Shown one piece after another: positions 1 through 6,985 of a stretch of DNA of 14,983 bases. The translations under genes were made by a program, and so were the position numbers. Under the pieces are notes generated by a model that saw only the letters and a program-made list of their open reading frames with translations, did no database searches and was not told the DNA's origin. The stretch is from Rhodospirillales bacterium (lineage in GTDB: Bacteria; Pseudomonadota; Alphaproteobacteria; Rhodospirillales; Defluviicoccaceae), in assembly GCA_026125865.1 (NCBI GenBank), contig JAHCKI010000025.1, positions 1-14,983 on the forward strand. Direction: 5' to 3'. Numbering within the stretch: position 1 is the stretch's first letter; every line of letters starts with the position of its first letter.

Positions 1-50
1 CGCAGATGCAGGAAACCAAGGTCACCCTCTGCCGCGTCGAGGCGGCCTGA
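1..50 (+). CDS. fdhA: Formate dehydrogenase catalytic (alpha) subunit, C-terminal tail only
   Basis: Only the last 15 codons of this gene are present, reading QMQETKVTLCRVEAA and then TGA at 48-50; the gene begins outside the window. On its own this tail is too short to identify. The call rests on position: it lies 30 bases upstream of an unmistakable formate dehydrogenase Fe-S subunit on the same strand, and in this operon type the molybdenum/tungsten bis-MGD catalytic subunit comes directly before it. The short ETKV...RVE end is in keeping with FdhA C-termini as I remember them. No catalytic residue can be checked here. Confidence 0.65.
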   Translation, partial: QMQETKVTLCRVEAA

Positions 51-80
51 CAATAACGGCGCTGCTGAAGGAGAATTGCG

Positions 81-680
81 ATGGCAAGAATGAAGTTCCT
101 CTGCGACGCCGACCGTTGCATCGAGTGCAACGCCTGCGTCACCGCCTGCAAGAACGAGCATGAGGTGCCGTGGGGCATCAATCGCCGGCGGGTCGTCACC
201 CTCAACGATGGCAAGCCGGGCGAACGGTCGCTGTCGGTGGCGTGCATGCATTGCTCGGACGCACCGTGCATCGCGGTGTGCCCGGTGGATTGCATCTTCG
301 ACACCGAGGAAGGCGTCGTGCTGCATTCCAAGGACCTGTGCATCGGCTGCGGCTATTGCTTCTATGCGTGTCCCTTCGGCGCGCCACAGTATCCGCAAGC
401 CAGCAACTTCGGCAGCCGGGGTAAGATGGACAAGTGTACGTTTTGCGCCGGCGGACCGGAGGAGGACAACTCGGCGGCCGAGTTCCAGAAGTACGGGCGC
501 AACCGCCTGGCGGAGGGCAAGCTGCCACTGTGTGCCGAGATGTGCGCCACCAAGGCCCTGCTCGGCGGCGATGGCGACATGGTGTCGGACATCTACCGCG
601 AGCGCGTCGCAGCCCGCGGCTTTGGGTCCGGCGCCTGGGGCTGGGGCACGGCCTATGGTCTCAAGTCCGGGGGGTCTTGA
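81..680 (+). CDS. fdhB: Formate dehydrogenase iron-sulfur (beta) subunit
   Basis: This 199-residue electron-transfer subunit carries electrons from the catalytic subunit to the membrane cytochrome b. It is a DMSO-reductase-family beta subunit with four cysteine groups, expected to hold four [4Fe-4S] clusters: C13-x2-C16-x2-C19-x3-C23, C55-x2-C58-x4-C63-x3-C67, C87-x2-C90-x2-C93-x3-C97, and C119-x2-C122 paired with C151-x3-C155. The cluster-ligand cysteines are followed by Pro at 68 and 98, as is usual. At 199 residues it is shorter than E. coli FdnH/FdoH (about 300) and lacks their C-terminal membrane helix, which fits the soluble beta subunit of the FDH3-type complex. The start is supported by AAGGAGA at 68-74, six bases before the ATG. 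It has no signal peptide; such subunits are usually carried by the Tat signal of the alpha subunit. Confidence 0.93.
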   Translation: MARMKFLCDADRCIECNACVTACKNEHEVPWGINRRRVVTLNDGKPGERSLSVACMHCSDAPCIAVCPVDCIFDTEEGVVLHSKDLCIGCGYCFYACPFGAPQYPQASNFGSRGKMDKCTFCAGGPEEDNSAAEFQKYGRNRLAEGKLPLCAEMCATKALLGGDGDMVSDIYRERVAARGFGSGAWGWGTAYGLKSGGS

Positions 681-784
681 TCGAACCGCACGGGCGGAAT
701 TTCGGCGGCGTCGCGGAAGGTGCGGCGCCGTCATTCACGTCTCTGAACGTGGATTCCAGGGAAGATCGAACAGCCGAGAGCGAG

Positions 785-1141
785 ATGAAAGCAAGAGTAT
801 CGATGGGAGCCGCCGCGGTGATGGCGTGCGGAATGCTTCTGATGGGCGGTTGCGATTTCGGCGAACCGCGCCCCTTCAAATACGAGAAGGGGGTCTACCT
901 GGGAAAGCCGCATACGCCGCTCGACGACAAGGCCCTGTTAGCGTTGCGGGCACGGGCCGATTGCCAGAGGGACGGTGGCGGTATCGGCGGCGGGAGCGGC
1001 ACGCCGGCGGTCGGCCGCGCGGTTGCTTCCGTTCCGACGGCGACGCGTAAGGCTGGCCCCGGCATGCCGGCGGCAGCGGACTCTGCGGCCACAGGCAAGG
1101 CTGCACTTCGCCAGCGCGCCGCGCACCAGCGCGGCTTCTGA
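785..1141 (+). CDS. Small predicted lipoprotein inside the formate dehydrogenase operon
   Basis: This 118-residue protein begins with a lipoprotein signal: MKAR, a hydrophobic stretch, then LLMGGC with the lipidation cysteine at C23. After it comes a charged segment containing KYEKGVYLGKPHTPLDDKAL, then a low-complexity Gly/Ala/Arg-rich tail. The GVYLGKP..PLD segment resembles a short conserved region I associate with small proteins encoded between fdhB and fdhC in alphaproteobacterial operons; that is recollection, not a search. It lies 104 bases after fdhB and 57 before fdhC, all on one strand, so co-transcription is likely. GAGAGCGAG just upstream of the ATG is a weak ribosome site. The frame stays open upstream to base 434, but that part overlaps fdhB and has no lipobox logic. 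Function unknown; a membrane-anchored accessory or assembly factor for the dehydrogenase is the simplest guess. Confidence 0.72.
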   Translation: MKARVSMGAAAVMACGMLLMGGCDFGEPRPFKYEKGVYLGKPHTPLDDKALLALRARADCQRDGGGIGGGSGTPAVGRAVASVPTATRKAGPGMPAAADSAATGKAALRQRAAHQRGF

Positions 1142-1198
1142 ACGGCGGGCGCTTACGGTCCGCGCAGAATGAGATGCCAAGAGGAAAGGGCAGGATTG

Positions 1199-2260
1199 AT
1201 GTCTGAGCAGAGTGTTCCCCGCCGCCGCATCAAGACGCTGGTTCTCGCGGTGCTCTTCGGTCTGTTCGCGGCGCTGACCGCGATCACCGCCTACGTCGAG
1301 CTCGCGCCGGCGATCGCTCAGACCGAAGGGCGGGTTCCGGGCGGCACTCTCGGCACCACCAGCGACGCGGAGCTGTGGCGCCAGGTCCGTCGGGGCGTCA
1401 CGGGAACGGTTTCAATACCCGACCAAAAGGCCGCGACGCTGGTGCAGTCGGAAGGCGACAATTGGCGCGCATGGCGCAACGGCCCGATCTACACCGTTGG
1501 CGCGGCGGCCTTCTGGACCATTTTTCTCGTAGTCTTCGGGTTCTACATGCTGCGCGGAAAGGTGCGGATCCAGCACGGCAAATCCGGGCGGACCATCCTG
1601 CGCTTCAACGGGGTGGAGCGCTTCGCCCACTGGTTGGCCGCCGGCTCGTTCATCGTGCTGGCGGTCACCGGCGTAAACATGCTCTACGGCAAGCATTTAC
1701 TGATGCCGGTTATCGGCAAGGAGGCGTTCGCTGCACTCACCGAACTCGGTAAGCTCACCCACAACTACGTCGGATTCGCCTTCATGCTCGGCCTTGTCAT
1801 GATCTTTGTGCTGTGGGTGAAGGACAATTTCTGGGACCGCTACGACTGGGGGTGGATCAAGAAAGGCGGCGGCCTGTTATTCGAGACCGAGCATCCGCGC
1901 GCCGGCAAGTTCAACTTCGGCCAAAAGACGGTGTTCTGGATGGTTATCGGCGGCGGCTTGGTGCTGTCGGGGACCGGACTCAACCTGTTGTTTCCGTTTC
2001 AGTGGGCGACGCTGAGCCAGATGCAGTGGCTCCAGGCAATCCACGGCACGGCCTCACAGGTCATGTGCATGCTGATGATCGCCCATATCTACATCGGCTC
2101 GATCGGCATGGAGGACGCGATCCATTCCATGACCTCCGGCCGGGTCGACGAGAACTGGGCGAGAGAGCACCACGCCGCTTGGTTCGACGAGGTCAAGGCC
2201 AAGGAAGCGGAGGCGCGCAGACAGGCGCCGGCGGCTGCGCCCGGCGCTCCCGCCGAGTAG
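1199..2260 (+). CDS. fdhC: Formate dehydrogenase cytochrome b556 (gamma) subunit
   Basis: This is the 353-residue membrane anchor that binds b-haems and passes electrons to quinone. An N-terminal hydrophobic segment (about residues 12-40) precedes an extra-membrane loop, then a helix near residue 100 and the four-helix cytochrome b core. Likely haem-ligand histidines lie in RFAHWLAAGSF, LTHNYVGF, AIHGTASQ and IAHIYIG, the usual pattern for FdnI/FdoI-type subunits. The N-terminal extension with an added helix matches the longer alphaproteobacterial FDH3 gamma subunits; E. coli FdnI is about 217 residues. The tail from about residue 330 is Ala/Pro-rich and probably disordered. I chose ATG 1199 because AGGA lies about six bases upstream; an in-frame start at 1169 would add ten residues with no better site. 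It is the last gene of the fdh run, and a long hairpin follows seven bases after the stop. Confidence 0.93.
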   Translation: MSEQSVPRRRIKTLVLAVLFGLFAALTAITAYVELAPAIAQTEGRVPGGTLGTTSDAELWRQVRRGVTGTVSIPDQKAATLVQSEGDNWRAWRNGPIYTVGAAAFWTIFLVVFGFYMLRGKVRIQHGKSGRTILRFNGVERFAHWLAAGSFIVLAVTGVNMLYGKHLLMPVIGKEAFAALTELGKLTHNYVGFAFMLGLVMIFVLWVKDNFWDRYDWGWIKKGGGLLFETEHPRAGKFNFGQKTVFWMVIGGGLVLSGTGLNLLFPFQWATLSQMQWLQAIHGTASQVMCMLMIAHIYIGSIGMEDAIHSMTSGRVDENWAREHHAAWFDEVKAKEAEARRQAPAAAPGAPAE

Positions 2261-2267
2261 TGAGGTC

Positions 2268-2320
2268 CTAGAGCAAAATGCGATCAGGTCTGGTCACCTG
2301 ATCGCATGGGTTTGCTCTAG
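2268..2320 (+). repeat. CTAGAGCA-type palindromic element, copy 1 (long hairpin)
   Basis: CTAGAGCAAA at 2268-2277 pairs perfectly with TTTGCTCTAG at 2311-2320. Inside it, ATGCGATCAGGT at 2278-2289 pairs perfectly with ACCTGATCGCAT at 2296-2307. The loop is CTGGTC and the only bulge is GGG at 2308-2310. That makes 22 base pairs of stem. Bounded by CTAG at both ends, it looks like the small interspersed palindromes common in alphaproteobacterial intergenic regions. It starts just after fdhC and may stabilise or end that transcript, but no T-run follows, so it is not a classic intrinsic terminator. Confidence 0.8.
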
Positions 2321-2330
2321 AAATCAATGA

Positions 2331-2373
2331 TCTAGAGCACGACCGCGCGATCAGATTGACCCGATCTGATCGC
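2331..2373 (+). repeat. CTAGAGCA-type palindromic element, copy 2 (one flank lost)
   Basis: TCTAGAGCA at 2331-2339 repeats the left end of the neighbouring element. It is followed by GCGATCAGAT at 2347-2356 pairing perfectly with ATCTGATCGC at 2364-2373 around a seven-base loop. The right-hand TGCTCTAG flank expected for a full element is missing. The core sequence (GCGATCAG) is shared with copy 1, so this looks like a tandem, partly degraded relative. The rest of the 2261-2502 gap shows nothing further that I can support. Confidence 0.65.
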
Positions 2374-2502
2374 TCGAACGGTTCTGATCCCGAGACGTTG
2401 AGGGCCGCCCTGGCGCATGCGTCTGGAAAGCAGCGGCCGACCGGATGGCGCGTGTTTCACCAAGCTTGTCGCCGCCTTGAACAAGGCTTCCGCCGAGCCT
2501 CG

Positions 2503-3534
2503 TCATTCACATTGGGACTTCAGGCCCGCTCTCGCGGCAATGGCATTGCGCCGGTAGCTTAAAGGCGAGACGCCAGTCGAGATTCGAAAAACACGCGAGA
2601 AGCAGCTTTGATCCTCAAATCCCAACTCAAGGGCAATCTCGCTTAACGGCAAATCTCTATGCGCCAGCAAGTGCTTGGCAAACCTGAGCCGACAATCGGT
2701 CAAAATACCCGAGAACGTTTCCCCCTCGGCTTGCAGATGGCGGTGCAATGAGCGCGATGAGAAGCCGAGCTCCGCGGCAACCCGATGTTGGTTTGGCTTA
2801 TATCTTCCGAAGGATCCGAAAATCGCTGCCTCGGTTCGTGCCGATACAGGTCGGCTGCGATCGCGCTCGACCATCGCCAGCTTCAGGCGTTGGGATCGCT
2901 CCCGCCAACGGATCCGGTCGCCCGCCCCCATCGCGACATCAAGACAGCGTACGGGGAACGTCATCACGTTCGGCCGACCTTGGAGATCGGGCGTTGACAG
3001 CATCTCACCGGCAAACATTGCATTGCCATGTTCGAACGCCATGCTGACATCGCGACACCCATCTCGAATGCACGTTTCGAGCAGACTTTGAAAGATTGAC
3101 AAAGTGAACTCCGCGTCCTGGCGACGTGGCCAGATATCCGGGTCAAGAATGCGGTATGTAATCAGCGCCTGATCACCGTCGATCCGGAAATCCAGAATTG
3201 TCGTTGTCTGAACAAGGCGTAAATAATCAGAAAACGTCTTCAGCGCCAAGCCAAGTGTTGGAGCGCAGAGGATGGCTTCACCAAGCTCGCCAAGGCAATT
3301 CAGGTCGAAGTTCTTTCCCGCCCGCCAGCCGAAGTCGAAACTGTCCGTACACCGGGCGACGTGTTCGAGAACGCCCACGAAATCGCTGAGCAGAACCGAT
3401 TCGTCGCCACCGAACCAAACGGCTCTCGACACATGGCACGCATCACTTACATTGAGCGGGTCAACGCCTTCGGCGCACACCGCATCACACAAACCGACGA
3501 GAACGTCGGACGAAATCGTCGCGTACTTAGACAT
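2503..3534 (-). CDS. qhpR: AraC-family transcriptional regulator, probably of the qhp genes
   Basis: This 343-residue protein is an AraC/XylS regulator of the OruR/ArgR-like kind. Residues about 20-210 match the arabinose-binding-like N-terminal domain (for example GELGEAILCAPTLGLALKTF). Residues about 235-335 form the double helix-turn-helix, with VAAELGFSSRSLHRHLQAEG as the first and LPLSEIALELGFEDQSCFSR...GVSPLSYRR as the second, conserved half. It is encoded divergently from the qhp run. In Paracoccus denitrificans an AraC-type protein (QhpR) activates the qhp operon in response to n-butylamine, so context points to the same role; the symbol is an inference from position. No strong ribosome site is visible before the ATG. 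The gene and its upstream DNA look less GC-rich by eye than the qhp genes. Its target site is probably in 3535-3938. Confidence 0.85.
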   Translation of the reverse strand: MSKYATISSDVLVGLCDAVCAEGVDPLNVSDACHVSRAVWFGGDESVLLSDFVGVLEHVARCTDSFDFGWRAGKNFDLNCLGELGEAILCAPTLGLALKTFSDYLRLVQTTTILDFRIDGDQALITYRILDPDIWPRRQDAEFTLSIFQSLLETCIRDGCRDVSMAFEHGNAMFAGEMLSTPDLQGRPNVMTFPVRCLDVAMGAGDRIRWRERSQRLKLAMVERDRSRPVSARTEAAIFGSFGRYKPNQHRVAAELGFSSRSLHRHLQAEGETFSGILTDCRLRFAKHLLAHRDLPLSEIALELGFEDQSCFSRVFRISTGVSPLSYRRNAIAARAGLKSQCE

Positions 3535-3679
3535 CTATCGGCGCAGCGCCTTGTCCTCCCGGGTGATTTCTGTCGAGCACCCACGCCACTTCTTTCTTCG
3601 AGCCGTGGCTTAGTCGGTGAATTGTGTTGCCCGTTACAGCACCGTATGTATTCCACAAGACTTTGGCCAAAAATGTCAA

Positions 3680-3690
3680 GACAACTTGTC
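3680..3690. promoter_or_regulatory. Short inverted repeat, possible regulator operator
   Basis: GACAA-C-TTGTC at 3680-3690 is a perfect 5-bp inverted repeat around one base, with TGTCAA directly overlapping upstream (3674-3679). It lies in the AT-rich intergenic stretch between the divergent AraC-type gene and the + strand run, 146 bases from the regulator's start codon. TTGTCG at 3686-3691 with TCTAAA at 3710-3715 could also be read as a poor -35/-10 pair with an 18-base spacer. Binding-site or promoter function is only inferred from position and symmetry. Confidence 0.25.
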
Positions 3691-3731
3691 GGTTCTGTGA
3701 TTTAGGTGTTCTAAATAACTATTTTGTGTGG

Positions 3732-3747
3732 TGGGGAGGTTTTTGCA
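3732..3747 (+). promoter_or_regulatory. Possible sigma-54 (-24/-12) promoter
   Basis: TGGGGAGGTTTTTGCA matches the sigma-54 layout TGGCAC-N5-TTGCA at the two decisive places. The -24 GG is at 3733-3734 and the -12 GC at 3745-3746, separated by exactly ten bases, and the whole TTGCA block is present. The middle CAC of the -24 element is not conserved (GGA here). It points into the + strand run about 190 bases before its first start codon. An AraC-type activator normally works with sigma-70 polymerase, and no sigma-54 activator gene is visible in the window, so this stays tentative. Confidence 0.28.
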
Positions 3748-3791
3748 ACGCTTGCGCGCGTTAGTAGTCTATGCAAATAACGAAAAGAGTA

Positions 3792-3838
3792 GGCGCTGCT
3801 GTTGAGAGTAGCCAGGGTAGCGCCGCCGCTACTCAACC
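3792..3838 (+). promoter_or_regulatory. Leader region with two interlocking inverted repeats
   Basis: Two pairings are possible in the untranslated leader before the broken porin gene. GTTGAGAGTAGC (3801-3812) pairs with GCTACTCAAC (3829-3838), leaving a two-base GA bulge. GGCGCT (3792-3797) pairs with AGCGCC (3819-3824). The second pairing's 3' arm lies in the loop of the first while its 5' arm lies outside, so they would form either a pseudoknot or two exclusive folds. It could equally be a DNA operator. Nothing else supports a function, and the remaining bases of 3535-3938 show no gene I can defend. Confidence 0.25.
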
Positions 3839-3938
3839 TAGCGAATAGTTGTCAGGAATCAATAAGCCAGCAAATGAAAGCCCACGGGGATCGAAAAGAA
3901 CGTGGGTGTGGCTAGTAATGCGGGGAGGAAGCAGGGTC

Positions 3939-5331
3939 GTGAGAATTCGGCAGTGTATACGCAATGGCGCGATAGCCGCTGGTGTGGCAGCCATGTTGCC
4001 CGCAGGCATACTGACTTCAACGGCGCGGGCTGATCAGAACATCTTCAAGGACGACCGAACAAGCTTGGATGTGGGGCTGGAGGTCGGCGCCGGCATTTTC
4101 CATTCCAGCGAGGACTATTCGGGCCAAGGCCGAGACGACGTTACGTGGCAGGAGTGGTACGTCAAACCTTCCGTTTCCGCGACGTTCAGTCCAAGTACGG
4201 ATTGGGGAACCTTCTACGGCAAGGTCAGCGGTATGTTCACCGCGACCACGGGCGACGGCGATGCTGCAGGTTTTACGACCGGAGACGAGGCCAAGGTGGA
4301 TCTGGAGGACGCGTACGCCGGATGGCGATCGGGTGAGCGGTTCCCGGAGCTTGGCGAGGACGCGTTCGATATTTCCGGAGGAGCTCAATATTTCGAGATT
4401 GGAGACGGATTCCTTATCGCCGGTGACCCGCTGAGCTTGGGCGACGGTCTCGATTCGTCGCTGGATCGGGGCGGCGCCTTCTGGTACGCGGCACGGAAGG
4501 TATTTCCGGAAGACCGGCATTTTCCGATTCAGACAGGGACCTTATTGCGTGGTGATGTAATGTTCTATCTTAGCTCCGACAACAAGGACAGGCCAAGACC
4601 GAGTTGGCAGGAATCAATATCGAGGGAGTCGATGCCGACCTGGGCACGTTCGGCGTTTCCTGGCTAAGCATTCTTGACGTGGACGAAGATGTTCCCATTT
4701 TTGGACAGGCTCTTGCCGGTCAGGCGGCATGAACGTTTTCAGCGTACGGCCAAAGGCAGCGTCCGGCGTGGTACTTTTTCCTCTCCTTCCGAGTTTGTCC
4801 GCGAAACCAATAACGGCGCGCCACCCGAGGACGTGGATGCGTACGCTGGTACGTGGAAGCGGTTGGACCTTCGCCAATTTGCCGTGGTCGCCATCGCGCA
4901 CTACCGCTTCAGCTCTTTTTCGGGCGACGATCCCAACACCACCTCCAACAGAAAAGCGTTCGATCCGCTGTTTTACGGGATCACTCTGGCACGCGGATTG
5001 GGGACTTGGTACCAGGGGTGAAGTCTCGGGCAATTACACCGGCCCATTCAACACCAATGCCAACATCCATCACGTGGGTATCCACGCACAACCGCTCGAC
5101 AACCTCGGCGCACATGTCCTGTACTTCAACTACAACACCCGCGAGACGCCAGCGGGTGTCGGCGACCATTTCGGTCAGGAGGTCGACGTTTACTTGGACT
5201 GGGCCGTGACGGACAATCTCTGGGTCAGTCCGTTGTATGGTCTGTTCATTCCGGGCGACGGTGCCGAAGCAACTTTCGGTAACGACAAGCTCGGCCACTA
5301 CTTCCAGCTCTTGGCGGTCGTCACTTTCTGA
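3939..5331 (+). pseudogene. Alginate-export/porin-like outer membrane protein, broken by several frameshifts
   Basis: Read across frames, this is one outer-membrane beta-barrel of about 460 residues, the usual size of alginate-export-domain channels. GTG 3939 follows GGGAGGA (3923-3929) and gives a clear signal peptide ending TSTARA, cut before DQNIF. The first frame runs to about 4590 (DISGGAQYFEIGDGFLIAGD). Homology-like sequence continues in a second frame from 4592 (AKTELAGINIEGVDADLGTF), then probably a third near 4725-4765 (GMNVFSVRPKA). It returns to the first frame from about 4788 (EFVRETNNGAPPEDVDAYAG...FDPLFYGITLARGLGTWYQG), and after a GGGG run at 5015-5018 moves to the last frame (EVSGNYTGPFNTNAN...GHYFQLLAVVTF, stop 5331). 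In-frame stops at 4667, 4730-4732 and 5019-5021 result. An intact version would be a candidate channel for amines or other solutes. Either a decayed gene or locally poor sequence; the neighbouring genes are intact. Confidence 0.75.
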
Positions 5332-5451
5332 GCGGGCTTTTTGGATCGGCGCCTTCGCCCGATGTAGCTTCTGTTGAGGCGGAGGCAAATAAGCGGACAA
5401 CAGTGAACGAAGCCGGCAATCAAGTCGGCACATGCGGGAGGAACGAGCAGG

Positions 5452-6825
5452 TTGAAGACTGAACCTGGAAAGTTCGACGTGGTCGTGCTCGGCGGTGGCC
5501 CGGCGGGGGTCATCACCGCCATTGGCCTCGCAGAGCTGCACCATCGGGTCGTGCTCGTGACATGGCCCCATCCGCACCTTCGTCTTGAGGGCTTTTCTCA
5601 ACGGGTGACCGAAGCCCTTCATCACCGTGGTTGCCGCCATGCCTTGGGCACGGTTGGGCCCGAGGTCGAACGGATCGTCGCTTGGAACGGTGAGACCACC
5701 GCCGTCAATCGCGAATACGTCGTCGATCGGGGTGCTTTCGACAAGGCATTGCTGACCGATGCCGAGGAACGCGGTGTCGTGGTGATGCGCCGCCGGGTAC
5801 GCAAGCTGGAAAGTGAGACCGGGAGGTGGACGGTTGTCACGGGGGCGGCTGGCAGCCACCAGGACGTTATCGAAGCGGATTTCGTCGTTGAGGCGCGTGG
5901 CCGGCGGGCACCCGCAGGACGGATGGCGCGGGTGCAGGGACCGACAACGCTGGCTATCGCCGGTCGGCGAAGCGATCGCCTGAATAGGGCTCGATCTTGC
6001 GTCGCCAGCCTCGCGGATGGCTGGGCTTGGTTGATAGCCCCCGGCGACGGCACAGCCGTCATTCAGCTTATCGTCGCCGGCGGAGGCGAGGCGCACCCGA
6101 AACGGGATGAGCTTCAGCCCTTTTTCGCGGAACGAGTAGCGGCTCTCGCCAAGGCCGAGGAATGGTTCTCGGGAACGGAGGTCGATGGCCCGGTGTTCGC
6201 GCGCCATGCCACGCCGGTCATGGGGTCGGCGTCGGTGGCGGACAATGTTTTGCGCGTCGGAGATGCCGCCGCCGCCGTGGATCCGCTGTCGGGTCACGGT
6301 GTGTTCGAGGCCATCGGTTCCGCCATTGCTGCCGTTCCCGTCATCAACACAATGCGTACGCGGCCGCAAGACGGCGAACTTGCCAAGATGTTCTATGGTG
6401 AACGGGTCCGGGATACCTTCCTTCGATATGCCCGGGCGGGGCGCATGTTCTATGCCGCCGAACAGCGTTGGCCGGATGGGCCGTTTTGGGCGGAGCGCTG
6501 CCTTTGGCCCGACGAACGCCCGGCCCACGAGCCGGCGTTCAGTGCCCCGCCGCGGACAATCGAGCGGCCGGCGATCGAAGACGGTTTCGTGGTCCGTCGG
6601 CCGGTCGTGGTGACTCCCGATCACCCGCGTGGGATTTGGCAGGTTGCCGGCGTGCCTCTGGTCCGCCTGTTGAGGTTCCTCGAAGGGCGGCGCGGCGACC
6701 GACGCGAAGACGTGATAACCGCCGCCGCGGCTTTTTTGGAACGCCCGGCGGAAGGCGTGAAGACGGCGTGCGATTGGTTGTCGTCGCGGAAGCTATTGTT
6801 GTGGGAGCGGGAGAACACCGCCTGA
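5452..6825 (+). CDS. qhpG: QhpG, FAD-dependent monooxygenase of tryptophylquinone biogenesis
   Basis: This 457-residue flavoprotein belongs to the p-hydroxybenzoate hydroxylase/halogenase-like monooxygenases. The FAD-binding GGGPAG lies at residues 14-19 in a classic beta-alpha-beta start (FDVVVLGGGPAGVITAIGLA). A second flavin motif is at V269-G270-D271 followed by D277-P-L-S-G-H-G283. In Paracoccus, QhpG adds two oxygen atoms to the cofactor tryptophan of the crosslinked gamma subunit while it is still in the cytoplasm, the step that makes CTQ. The absence of any signal peptide fits. It starts at TTG 5452, supported by GGGAGGA at 5436-5442; no in-frame ATG gives a better start. It sits 120 bases after the broken porin gene and 160 before the chosen qhpA start. 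The product could be mistaken for a generic tryptophan halogenase or geranylgeranyl reductase, but the seven other qhp genes around it decide the matter. Confidence 0.9.
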   Translation: MKTEPGKFDVVVLGGGPAGVITAIGLAELHHRVVLVTWPHPHLRLEGFSQRVTEALHHRGCRHALGTVGPEVERIVAWNGETTAVNREYVVDRGAFDKALLTDAEERGVVVMRRRVRKLESETGRWTVVTGAAGSHQDVIEADFVVEARGRRAPAGRMARVQGPTTLAIAGRRSDRLNRARSCVASLADGWAWLIAPGDGTAVIQLIVAGGGEAHPKRDELQPFFAERVAALAKAEEWFSGTEVDGPVFARHATPVMGSASVADNVLRVGDAAAAVDPLSGHGVFEAIGSAIAAVPVINTMRTRPQDGELAKMFYGERVRDTFLRYARAGRMFYAAEQRWPDGPFWAERCLWPDERPAHEPAFSAPPRTIERPAIEDGFVVRRPVVVTPDHPRGIWQVAGVPLVRLLRFLEGRRGDRREDVITAAAAFLERPAEGVKTACDWLSSRKLLLWERENTA

Positions 6826-6985
6826 GATTTGGCGAAGTGGTTGGCAACCCGCCGGGCTTCGGCACAGGTCGAATGGAACCGCCTTGCCGAGGAGAGGTGT
6901 CGGAATGAGGTCAAACTGGAACCGTTGGTTCCGGGCAAGGCAACAGAAGGTTAGCGCGGATGCCGCGATGGTGGGGAGTGAACTC

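Noticed and set aside
434..784. Upstream extension of the lipoprotein frame
   Set aside because: It overlaps fdhB in another frame, and the lipoprotein signal clearly starts at the ATG at 785.
2268..2320. Rho-independent terminator for the fdh operon
   Set aside because: The stem is strong but not followed by a run of T, so I call it a palindromic repeat only.
2356..2562. Possible small + strand gene of 68 codons
   Set aside because: It begins inside the second palindrome on a TTG, has no ribosome site, overlaps the end of the AraC-type gene and shows no family features.
5333..5361. CGGGC...GCCCG inverted repeat with a T-run after the porin remnant
   Set aside because: The arms are only five bases and the T-run lies inside the loop rather than after the stem, so it is not a terminator.
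4981..6624. Long open frame (547 codons) on the - strand
   Set aside because: It lies opposite qhpG and the porin remnant. Its protein is rich in Arg, Pro and His with no domain pattern, as expected for the antisense of high-GC codons.
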